The notes beneath the pieces are model-generated. The model saw only the letters and a list, made by a program, of their open reading frames with translations. It did not search any database and was not told the DNA's origin. Positions 1 to 11,670 of a stretch of DNA of 17,316 bases are shown here, piece by piece; position 1 is the stretch's first letter; each line of letters begins with the position of its first letter. This stretch comes from Cruorifilaria tuberocauda. Its lineage: Eukaryota > Nematoda > Chromadorea > Rhabditida > Onchocercidae. The translations under genes and the position numbers were made by a program. Where the stretch lies: positions 1-17,316 of the forward strand of contig JABVXU010000865.1 in assembly GCA_013365365.1 (NCBI GenBank), read 5' to 3'.

Positions 1-85
1 AAATGAAATTATCATTATATTTCTACTAACAATTGAAATTATCATTATAGTTTTATTAATAATTGAAATTATCATAATTCTTCGT
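1..85. repeat. Three tandem copies of a 30-bp AT-rich unit
   Basis: Units start at 1, 31 and 61, each beginning with a form of AATTGAAATTATCAT. They may continue before the window. Confidence 0.85.
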
Positions 86-320
86 AAATAATCAATCAAT
101 CTATTTTAATTTTTTTTTTCAATCTAGATACGCAGAATCGTCTTAAATAATAAGCCTAGAAATATTATTACTTATATTATGCAGTATTATTATTTTAAAT
201 CTCTATTCTTATTATGCAATACTATCCCACACGTTCTATCAGTATTGTTTCGTATCACTATCTATCATTATCACAAATTTATCACAATTATTATTATTAT
301 ATAGTACTGTACACAGCTAC

Positions 321-396
321 TCTATGATATTAGTTACTTAGTAATTAATTTTAATTCATCTATGATATTAGTTACTTAGTAATTAATTTTAATTCA
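321..396. repeat. Perfect 38-bp tandem duplication
   Basis: 321-358 and 359-396 are identical by eye, beginning TCTATGATATTAGTTACTTA, so the duplication is recent. Confidence 0.95.
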
Positions 397-1339
397 TTTA
401 ACTAGAAATGAAAGATCTGAAAACAAAAAGTTCGTAAATTTTACTATCATAATATCATATATACAAAAGGTTAAAATGAGATGATAATTTAAAATAATAT
501 GTTAATTTATATAAATTGTAATTTTATAACCTTTTTTTGCTGAAAAAACTAAAAAAAAAATAATCAAATATTTTATTATATCATAGAAAAACTGATGAAG
601 CTCAGCATTTTCAGTTATCATTAATTACTTTCTTACTTTTTACTTTTACACCAAATATAATTACTTTCTTATTTTTTTACTTTTAACTAAATACTTTCTC
701 TTTCTAATATTTATGCATGGAAATTCCCATTACTATTAACAATGAGGCAATTCAGTCTTTTAAAAATATTTATTCAGCTGTGTAAATACTATAAATTTCA
801 AAAGTATTGAATATTAAATTGAGAATCGAAAATTGATAATATTAAATTGATCTCTGAGGTAATCGATATATTTCGATGATTATTACATTAATTGAGATTT
901 TAGCCATACAGAATGTACTGGCATCTACGAAGAATAAATTTCAAATAATTATTTACATTTCATAATGAAATTCATTCGGAGAAATCGATTTTGAAAATTT
1001 CAAAATTTTTTATTCAAACAATTTAATAATAATTTAATTACACATTAATTACTATCGATAATCATAAATCATCGATTATATTAATTAGGAATTACTATTT
1101 CGTTGCTAATTTGAGCAGTTCGATTATTCGCGCAAATGTTAATAATAACTTTTTCTTTCAATGTGTTACTTCGATTACTTCTGTTTTTTTTTCCGTTTCC
1201 CTTTTTTGTTCTTTGTTTTTCTTCAAACTTGTTTTCCAGTTGTTTATTTTCTAGTATATTAGTTATTGTATTTATTTTCTCAAAAAAAGTTCAAGAATCT
1301 TTCTGAAATAAAATGATTGATGAATTTCAATCTTAAATT
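397..1339. other. AT-rich intergenic DNA, nothing recognised
   Basis: No exon-like stretch, RNA gene or clear repeat is visible on either strand. Short poly-A/T runs dominate. Confidence 0.6.
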
Positions 1340-1580
1340 CACCATATTCCATACGTTTTTACCTCAAAAAGTAAAAGTAATTGAGAAAAAATTAAAGTAA
1401 GATCATTAAGATAGGGCGAGTAAGTAGGATTAATTGATCTGATCAAAGTAATTAAGATAAGAAGAGTAAGTAAGATAATTAGTCTAGTAAAAATAAAGTT
1501 GATAGTTTTTCTTACCTCCAAAAAGTGAAATAATTGAGATGATTAAGATAATTAAGTAAGATTAGTGATCTAAAAAAATA
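1340..1580. repeat. Degenerate tandem repeat rich in AATTAAGATAA
   Basis: A leader with TTACCTC and AAAAAGT (near 1360 and 1514) is followed by repeated AGTAATTAAGATAAG-like units. The larger period is roughly 150 bp. The 60-residue open frame on the minus strand here is a product of the repeat and is not supported as a gene. Confidence 0.6.
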
Positions 1581-2750
1581 AACTTAATGGAAGTTATTCG
1601 ATTAAATAATTGAATTGCAATTAAATTATCAATCAAAATCAACCGGTAAGATGAAACACGGAAATAATCATGTTACCTGAAAATATTACAAGTAACTTTT
1701 GTTTAAATCTACGGAACTTTGGACAGTTGCTCATATTCTATAATTATTAATTTCATACTGAAAATATTCTTTAGAATAAAAGGAATATTATTTGCATATT
1801 TTAATATTAGAATTTAATAAATTAAAATTCCGACTAGCAAAATGTACTTTCTCAGTAAATTTCAGCAAATTGGTTAATTGAAAATTGAAAAATTCGGAAA
1901 TTGGAATATGAAAAATAAATTGATTCAATTTGACATTAGACACCTTTTCAACTCTCCATTATTAATGAAGCGATTAGAAAAAATTATCTCATATTCGATT
2001 AATAACCAATCAATCAATCAATTAATCAATCTTGTATTGTAATCGACCTCATTGTATTAATATTTCACCAAACAACTGAAGCTAAGATGTAGAAATTCTT
2101 CACTTTGATGATTAAACTGTTTAAAATATTTTGAGAGAAATTGTTAACTTAATTATTGCATAAATTAATTTAATTAAGAATTGTTTCCGCTGCTATAACT
2201 CTAATGCGTAATTTTATTGACACAGTGAAATCGTCCCATCTTTTTTCAACTTTTTATCACTGCTACTTTTATTTAAGCACAAACTTTAGCAAATTTGTTT
2301 GAACTTGAATTTGAAAATGCCTGAAATTACGTTTCAGAGATTAAAATTGTTTAAAAGCATTTTAGAAGCATAATAACAAGAAAATGAATTTATAATACAC
2401 ACAAATAAAATTGATCATAATTTTCATTACAATCAAAAACAAGTACTGATTTAAAAAGAAACACATAAACAATATGATTAAGTGAATTTGATCACCTTGA
2501 TTAATTTGTTAATTAGGCAACGTGATGACGTAATCAATTATAGTAGTTAATGTTAGAAATGACGAACAAATCAATCAGATCGTTCTGATCACAATGAATA
2601 GATCATGGGAAATTTTCGTCAAGTTTTATTAGTATTACTTAATACTAAATATCATTATTAAGATTTCATCAATATTACGCTTCTATTTATGCAAAATACT
2701 AAAACGAATGAAGTTTTACGCCGTATTTTCAATATGATCAACAATATTAT
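1581..2750. other. AT-rich intergenic DNA, nothing recognised
   Basis: No coding signal in any frame. It contains an AATC tetranucleotide run near 2010 and an isolated TGATGACGTAATCA near 2522, the same core as in the minisatellite at 14345-14565. Confidence 0.55.
2625..2630 (-). promoter_or_regulatory. Nearest AATAAA-type polyadenylation hexamer
   Basis: On the minus strand this is the first canonical AATAAA after the stop codon, 493 nt downstream. No canonical hexamer lies in between, so the gene either has a long 3' UTR or uses a variant signal, which is common in nematodes. Weak evidence. Confidence 0.2.
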
Positions 2751-2754
2751 ATAG

Positions 2755-3006
2755 TTATCTTTCTAATGAACAACTTCAAAATATAATGAAATTATACAGT
2801 GAAAAAAAATCACGATATCCTATCTTTTATCTTTTCAAGTAACAATTTCAAAATACTATAAAATTATACTTCAATTTCAAAATATTACAAAATTATGGTT
2901 TTTAGAAAAAAATCACAACATTCCATTATTATCTTGCTATGGAACAGTTTTAAAATATTAAGAAATCATACCTTTTCAAGAAAAAATCACGATATTTCAT
3001 CATTTC
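2755..3006. repeat. About three degenerate ~90-bp tandem units 3' of the gene
   Basis: Each unit carries ACAATTTCAAAATA-like sequence followed by GAAAAAAATCACGATAT-like sequence (near 2802, 2906 and 2981). The array lies just past the stop codon, possibly inside the 3' UTR. Confidence 0.65.
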
Positions 3007-3122
3007 CTTTGTTTTCAAAAACAAAAATAAGGGTAAGCAATCAATAAATTTCAAAACTTTGAATTAAAATTATTGAAAATCGAATGAAAATTTCAGAAAT
3101 AATTTGAAAAAAAAATGAGAAA

Positions 3123-3199
3123 TCACAGGATTGGTGTGAATGAAACCATTGTATCGGATTCGGTTGTTAAATGAAACAATAAAAACTGAGCTGCTGAAC
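3123..3199 (-). CDS. wrm-1: wrm-1-like exon 18: C-terminus and TGA stop (residues 792-816)
   Basis: The acceptor is TTTTCAG. The first two bases complete Gly792, followed by 24 codons and TGA at 3125-3123. It encodes SAAQFLLFHLTTESDTMVSF and ends TPIL. This is a short tail with no transactivation-like acidic domain and no recognisable PDZ-binding end. Exon phase and acceptor quality support it. An alternative last exon further downstream was not seen. Confidence 0.88.
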
Positions 3200-6100
3200 C
3201 TGAAAATATAAGAAAATTTAAATTCATTTGAAATTACTAAATAAAATCTAATTTAACACTTTTCAACTGTAAAAAGTTTAACTGTAAAAATCTAAATTTA
3301 ACATCTTTTTTCTCTAAATTGAATCGTTTATAAAACCTAAATTTAACTCTTTTTACTGTTAATTTAATTGTAGATTCATTTATAATAACTCTTTCCACCC
3401 TAAATTTAACTGCAAAATTTTTAACATAATATTTTTTACTCTAAAAAATAACTGTGAATTCATCTATAAAAATCTAAATTTAACTCTTTTTACTCTAAAT
3501 TCACTGTAAAAATCTAAATTGACTCTTACTGTTTAAAAATTTAAAAAATACTAAAATGCTTAGCTACTCAAAAATGCATGTAATTCGAAAAAAAAAGAAA
3601 AACAATCTACCATTCTCGTTCATTTGAATTGTTAAGCTTCGTACAGCTTCCACTAATGTGCAATCTTTTGAAAGCTGTTCACGAACTGCTTCATCCTTGA
3701 TAACAAACATCAAGAAATCAATCGTACTCTTTACAACATCCGCATCTTCACAACCCAATAATAAATCCCAAATTTGATATGAACTGCTGAAATTCAAAAA
3801 AAAAAATTTATATAATTTATACAGTACTCTATACAACAATTCATACAGTATACAGACAAATAAAGTAATTCATACTGTAATTTATCGATCTTAGGAAAAA
3901 GGAAAAATGCAAAAAATTTTTATCAATGAAATTTTATTAAAAAAAAAAAACAATTCCGGTCAAAATTTCTATAGGTTGTCTATAATTCAGTAACTATGGA
4001 ATGAAAAATATTGAAACTAAGCTAAAATTTAAATTTAAATTTATACAACATAAAATCAAATAGATAAAATATACTTAAATAAAATCAAAAAAAAGATTTT
4101 TTTGTAACTAAAACAGTAATTTACTTATTATTTAATTATTCATTATTTAATAGTTTACGAAGACAAATTAACATACCATGAATATCGAATAGCATTACCG
4201 AAGTTAGTATTACAGTTTGAAAGAGAGATCAGTAAACCGTATGCTTTTTGAATTATTAATTTCTTCTGATGATTTCCTTTTTCATCATTCTGTAGTGAAA
4301 TTCACAAATTTTAAAATTATTCATCTAATTTCGTCGTCTTTTTAATTATATAAATTTGAATAACGTAATATTAACGTAATAAATAAATTTAAATAAGCTA
4401 TAGAATAAATATATACTACGAAAATTCGGTATTTTTAACTCTAAATTAAAATTATAACTTTAATTAAATAAGTATTATCGCTGTAAAATATATTATTTTA
4501 ATATTCTATCATATAATTTAACAGTAAACATATATTTATCGAATTATTGATCTTATCAGTTGTATCACTAAATTATTCCTGTTGTATGAGTAAAAAAAAG
4601 TCATACTTCTATAGTATTTGCAGTTGTAGCGATAATTTCGAATAAAACTTCAGTCAAGGAATTATTATCAGCGCTGATATTGAACAGTATCGGAGGATGA
4701 TTCAATTGATCTGCATCTATCATTCGTGCGAATAACTAAAAAATTTTATCCTTTTTTTGTTTAAAGATAATAATCTTTATCCACATCAATGCATCAATGA
4801 TGTCAAAATAATTTTATCATCAGATTGAACAACTGAAGGAATTCCTATATTCTAATCATATACAAGAATAAGTAATTGTTAATGATTGATAAAAAGTTAT
4901 TCACTTACGCTCATTACATGTAAACGTGAACTGAGATCAACGGGATGAGCAAGTTCGTATAGAAGTAAATCTGGAGCTCCCTCAAATGTTATCAACTGAA
5001 ATATCATACTTAATTTTAAATTATTGTAATTAATTAATTACCAATTTCTTTGAATTACGCATAAGCATTAAGATATTTATATACATACAGTATGCTAATT
5101 AACGATCTATTTCAAATATATCGCTTTCTTTTAATGATTTTTCGCAAAAATTTGGAAAATCCTATGAAAACGTTTAAAAATGAATTAAAAAAAACGTTTT
5201 TAAAAATGAATTTCAAATGATCGAATGTAAATTAAACTGATAAAAATTAATACTTACTCGTTTCCTGACATTAATATTACGTTCTGGTGAAGAACAACCA
5301 CCCGTAAAAACATGTAATGACCATAACATTGATGAGATTAAATTTTTTACCACACCTTCATCACGTCTTTTATAGTATGCTTGTAATAAATTAACCGTTC
5401 CTTCGATAATACCACAATCAGCTATGAAATCCTAAAATTTCAAATAGAAACAAAACTACATAACTACGTATAAAGATTTTCATTTAACAAGTTATTTTAA
5501 TGAAGTAATTAATTTTAGCATGCTTAAATAAAAAACCCTATTAGCATACTACGCACAGAAATTTTCATTTAACAAGTTATCGTCATAAAGTAATCAATTT
5601 TAGTATGCTAAGAAGGAAAAAAAAACCTTATTAGCATTTGAGCTACCATCACATGTTGCTGATATATTTCCAAGAAAATCGAATCCAACATGTAAGAAAT
5701 AAGGATTATTACGAAAAATACCCATCATACTAAGCGTCCGACTAATCGTTTCACGTAAATCAGCGTTTCGGACACCATCTACATCACTAACTACACGTAA
5801 ACAGAGCATTACGTCAAGTGCAACACGTTCGGAGCAATTAGGATTTGCCAAAAGATATGATACACTCTAAAATATTTTGAAAATTTTATTAAAATTAATA
5901 AAAATTGAAAATCTGAAAGATTTTAAATTTCAATTTTGGCGGTAATTAGTGGACCAATTCCTGAATAATTTTTTATTTATTAATTTCAAACAGATATGGA
6001 ATGTATTAAAGAATTTATTTCCCTTCTATAATTTATTTATTATTATTAATTATATAATTCTCTAATTAATGAAGAGTTTATCTATTAGGTATATTAGCGA

Positions 6101-9100
6101 TTATACAATTTTCCTCATAAAAAATTATTCAAAATTGATGTATACACTTAATCTTTCCTTAATTAATTACGACGCTAATTACTTAGCAAAATACTTACCT
6201 TAACTCCATCAAGTTGAACAAATTTCTTAGCATATGAAAGATCAGTTGAGCAAACCATAGCAAAAATAGCTCGAGCTATCCTATACACCACTGATTCATT
6301 TCCTTCCTTTTTTAGTAATCGTAGTAAAAGTTGAATACCACCCTTCGATTCGAATGATTGCTAAATTTTAACTCTTTGTTTTTTACTATATTAATTTTGA
6401 TTTCAATTTAATTTTAATAACAATTTTAATTTTTAAAAAGTTGAAATTCTTTTTGTTTCTTACAATATATCAAAAAAAAGATAGATATAATGAAATAAAT
6501 TGATTTCTTAATGATCAAATGATTGCTCATTAAAAAAACAATAAAAATATTTACTCAGAAGGAAGATGTATATTGTAAAGACTAGGGGAAAAGGAAGATT
6601 ACAAGATTAGAGAAAAAGAAGGATGTATAAGATTAATTGTAAATATGTTAATTTTTTGTTTAAATTAGCTTTAATTTAATTAAAATTATAAAATTAGAAT
6701 TATATGTATTATAATCAATTATCATTTCACGTGTAGACTAATATTAAAATAAAGTATTAAACAAAGTAAACATTAAATAAAAAAACAAACAAAGTAAATA
6801 ACTACGAATTCACATGCATTATAACTAATAATTATTTTGGATGTAAACTATTACTAAAACGATTCCTCAAAATAACTTTAATGAAAAATCAATAAAAGTA
6901 TTTATTCATTTCATTTAATTATAAAATTAGAATTAAACATTATAATTAATAATTATTTTAGGTACAAACTGTTACTAAAATAAAGTATTTAAAAAAGTAA
7001 AAATTAAATAAGGTAAAAAAGCAAATAAAGTAAACAAGTACTAACCCTCCATGTATCGCTACCGTTGAAAACACGTCGAACAAGATCAAAAACGTATTGT
7101 TTTGATTTATAAGTATTAATGAAGTACTGATCACCTTTTTCATCCATTTCTTTCATCACACGTGTAGTACGAGAAAGTATCTTAAATATAAATAACTAAT
7201 AATTAGTTTTCAAGTTTATAAAGCTAACTGGAAAGTACAACCACTACCGGAACAGATAAATATGGAAAAAAGTTGAAAAGGCAGCTAAAAGTATGGAGAA
7301 GGAAGCTGAAAGAATTTGTATACAATGTATAAGTGAAAAGTTTCAAGTAAATCAAAACTAACTATAAGTTAAAGTATAAGCATTTATTATTTGTATGAAA
7401 TTACTTATATATTTTATTTTAATATTTATTCATTTATTTATTTAAAATTTTGTATTTCAGCTACAAATAAAAATAAAACTGAAACCTTCAGATAATTAAA
7501 GTTTGGAGTGATAAATGAGATAAATGAACCATCTGAAGTGCTGGATGCTAATTTATCGACGAATGTTGAGGTGGCTTATCAATGTTATCGAATTCGAAGG
7601 CAATTTATTAATGTTTTTTTCAATATTTAAATTTGCTGATAGTTAGTAAAGTTAATATAAGCAGCTAAAAGATAGGTAAATTAAATTTACCTGTTCTTTG
7701 ATATCTTTCCCATATCGATGTCGTTCTACCATCCCCACCAATGAATGAACGATATTTAAAGCATATTTACATGATTTTTGTATTGGACTAAAAAAAATTT
7801 TTTTTGTCAACTTTTAAGAAAGGAAAAGTAATATTTAATAAGCAAAATAGTAATATTTAATCAGTTTTGTCATAAAATTTAATTAAACAAAGTAAAACAC
7901 TTCAAATCCTACTGTTTACTAACATAATTACTATTAATCATAACAGAAGTATAAAATTGTAAAGAGTTTACTGTCTAAAAAAACTGAAACTACAATTTAC
8001 CTAATAATATCTTTCATTACGCTTTTATCATGCTTGATAATATTTGTTGAATATCCGGTAAAAAAGCTCCTAATCAATCAATCAATCAATTAGTCAATTA
8101 TTTGACCTAATGTTGCTTAAAGAGAGTAAATATTCTAATTAATTTTTAATTCAATTAATTACTTAAACTACAATAAAAAGTTAACGATCACCGATGTTAA
8201 ATTTCAAAAAATTGCAGAAAAAACTGAAAGAAACTAACTCCATCCATCGTACAAATGTTTCCAGTAATTCATCCGGATAATGTGCCATCCACTTAAAACA
8301 ACAATTTTTAATAGAGACATAATTTTTGAAAATTATCAAAATTATTTTCACTTCAACTTAACAAAAACCTCAACTCATTATATGAAGACTTTTACTTATT
8401 ATACCAAAACTCCAACTTATCAACTTACTTCAAGTTACTATACCAAAAAAAGAACTATTTGTGCAGTAATTTTCGCCAATTATTTAAAGAGAAAAACTTG
8501 GAAAATTTAAACAATTTGCTATATAATATTTGTATTTAAAATATGATAAATAAAACTGACCTTTGACATAATTTGTTTAGTTTTACCATCAGCAGAGAAT
8601 CGTGTCATTATTCGTAAAACTGTTTCTACTATCTGAAACTAATAACTTAAATTATTTATGTTCATCCAAGTTTACCTGATAAAAAAACCATTCAGTGAGA
8701 AACGTAAATTTTTCAAAAAGTGAAAATTAAATATTTCAATTTTAACTTTAACTTCAATTTCAATTTCTAATTTCACTGAACAAATTAATGGATTAATAAC
8801 TCACTAAATAGAGAGTATATCAGTGATTTGAGATTATCAATCCTCATTTAAATATGCCTTAAGGTTTCAAAACAAAAATTTTAAATTTGGAAAAAATTTT
8901 AAACGACAAAAAATTAAGGTAAAAGCTAACATCATCTTCGGTATCATTTTGTCGTAACCATCGTTGTATCATCGTTTTCATCATTTTTTCCAACTTATCA
9001 ATATCAGCTCGCTCAAAATCGTTCCGTGTTGCCATCATAAACACAGCTCGTACCATTTCATGTGCTACTTTCTATATATACATGTATATATGTATTTCAA

Positions 9101-11614
9101 CTAATGAAGTACATTACTTTAACTAATAAAAACTAATGAACCGGAAGTCAAATATAAAAACTGAAATATATTCAACTTTTGCTAACAATAGAATTAAAAT
9201 TGTCAACTTAAGTTTTTAATGAATATCATTGATCAAAATTAAATAATTCAAAGATTTCAGTTATTCCTTTTTTGTAATAAAATTTTCATCATAATTCTTT
9301 AAGGATTGTTTATAGTGCTAATAATTTATTTAAATACCAACTTTTGTTAACAACAAAACTAAAATTGTAAACTAAAGTCAATGATAACTTACTGATTAAA
9401 ATTAGATTTAAAGATTTCAGTTATTTCGTTTTTTTAATCATAATTTGGGAATTGTCTATAGTGCTAATAATTATATAAACATCCTTGATTTTCTTTTTAC
9501 CTTAACCAAGTAATACTATTAACTTATACAGATATTCGTAGCATTCAAACGTAACAAATCCGGAATATTTAAAAAACATTTGATAAAAAAGATATCTCAA
9601 TGAATGCATACCTTATCATTATTATTCATATTCGATAGCTTATACGGATATTCGTAGAATTTAAATGTGAAAAAAATAAGAATTTAATGTAATTCAATGA
9701 ATGCATGTATACCTTATCATTATTATTCACGTGAGCAGTTATTTTATCGATATATTTATTGACAGTTTCAATAAATTTAACATGATCTGGTCCCATATTT
9801 TCAACACATGATGATGAGGATGATGGAGCTGATGTATGCATTTGTGCTCTCTAAAATAAAAACAAAACTATTAAATAAATATTTTTTTAATTCAGTATTA
9901 AATAAATATTGACAAATGTTTGTTTTTAACTGTTTGTTGAATTATTAGATTATAAATGAATGGATTAATTAAACAAATAGTTCCATTTATGAATAGAAAT
10001 AAGGAGTAATTTGAAAAAGAAAAAGGTAGAAAAAAACGGTAATTTTCATATGGTAAAATGCTTTATATTACAATATGTTTCAAATATTAATAATTCAAAT
10101 ATTCAGAAATAATAATCCAAGTATTTAATTAAACAAACAAATAATTAGAATCATTTATAAATAGAAATAAAAAGCAATTTTAAAAAAAACTAAAAAAGGA
10201 ATGAGACGGTAATTTTATATTCAAAGATATTTCAAATATTTTTAATAATTCAAATATTCAAAAATAATTCAAATATTTAATTAAACAAAGAAATAATTAA
10301 ATAATTACAAGCAATCATAAATAGAAATAAAATTGTTTATTTTAATTATTTAATAATAATTTTTATATAACTAATTTCACATATTTCAAATATTTCATCT
10401 TCAAACATTTTTCGAATATTTTTAACAATTCAAATATTCAAAAATAGTAATTCAAATATTTATTTAAAAGAAACAAATAATTGGGATCATTCAAAACGAT
10501 AATTTTCATAATAACTGATTTCACATATGGAAAATATCTTTAATTCTAACTTTTTACTTATTTAAAATTTACTTACCAAATCAGCTAATTGTCGAAGCTC
10601 GGTAATTTGCGTGTTAACGCTTAACATACTCATATCATCCGCTGCGCTACTTACGTGACTCATACGTGACATCGACATTACTGATGACGGCTGAAAGAAA
10701 AAAAATTAATATTTCATATTAAAACTTAAATCATTTTAGTTAAATTGATTTTAATATACTTAATTTTAAATTAATTAAAAAGTAAAGTCGAAATTTCTAA
10801 TAAATTTATGAGTTATATTTTAAATTCAAACAATTTTATCATGTTTAAATGAAATTAAAAATAAAATTTTCAATAAACTTATGATGATTTATGACTATAC
10901 TTATATTTATATTTATGAATAAATTTACAGTTATATTCTTCAGTAGAAAAAATTATTAGGTAAGAGTTACTGATAAGAGTGATAATAATTTTACCGCTGA
11001 TCCAGTCCTGTACTGTTGCTGTTGTTGCTGAGGATAGCTGATAAAACGATGATCGCTCATCCATGTTTGCGTATTCATTATTTTCCGATTATCAACCGTT
11101 GATATCATCCGTTCCGGATATTGCTGTGATTGTGGTGGTATCGGTTGTGATTGTTGTTGTGGTTCACATTTTATTTGAGTTCTCATTGGACTATTTGATG
11201 TTGATGAATATGGTAAACTAAATTTTTTTTTTCTTTAAAATATTAAAAAAATTAAATTTTAAAGAAAAAATTAAGACCTAATTAATTAATTAATCAATTA
11301 ATTCGATAAAATCAAATTATTGAATCACGAATAAATTATTTTTATTATCGTAAAATTTCAAATACGAAAATTATTGATCTAATTTTTTATAAAAAAGAAA
11401 TTTTCTATATATATTTTTTGTAAACTATAAAATATTAAAATGGATAAGTAAATACCCAGCAGGTACGGGATAATGTGGTAATGGTGAATTGTAATAACCA
11501 GGTGTTGCTGCTGCTATTGTTGGATGATGAGGTTGTGGAATATTTGAGATTGATGATTGATCATATGAAGTTGTTGGTATTTGCTGATCATAGACGGTCG
11601 GAAGTTGTTGATGT

Positions 11615-11670
<56 letters not shown>

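Noticed and set aside
1339..1521. 60-codon Leu/Ile-rich frame on the minus strand resembling a membrane peptide
   Set aside because: It lies wholly in a degenerate AT-rich tandem repeat, with no splice or start context.
3123..3140. C-terminal -TPIL as a PDZ-binding motif like the end of vertebrate beta-catenin
   Set aside because: Position -2 is Pro, which fits neither class I (S/T-x-hydrophobic) nor class II ligands.
8280..8510. 76-codon plus-strand Thr/Tyr/Lys-rich frame
   Set aside because: It is antisense to exon 7 and intron 6, built from a CAACTTAC-type imperfect repeat near 8350-8440, with no independent support.
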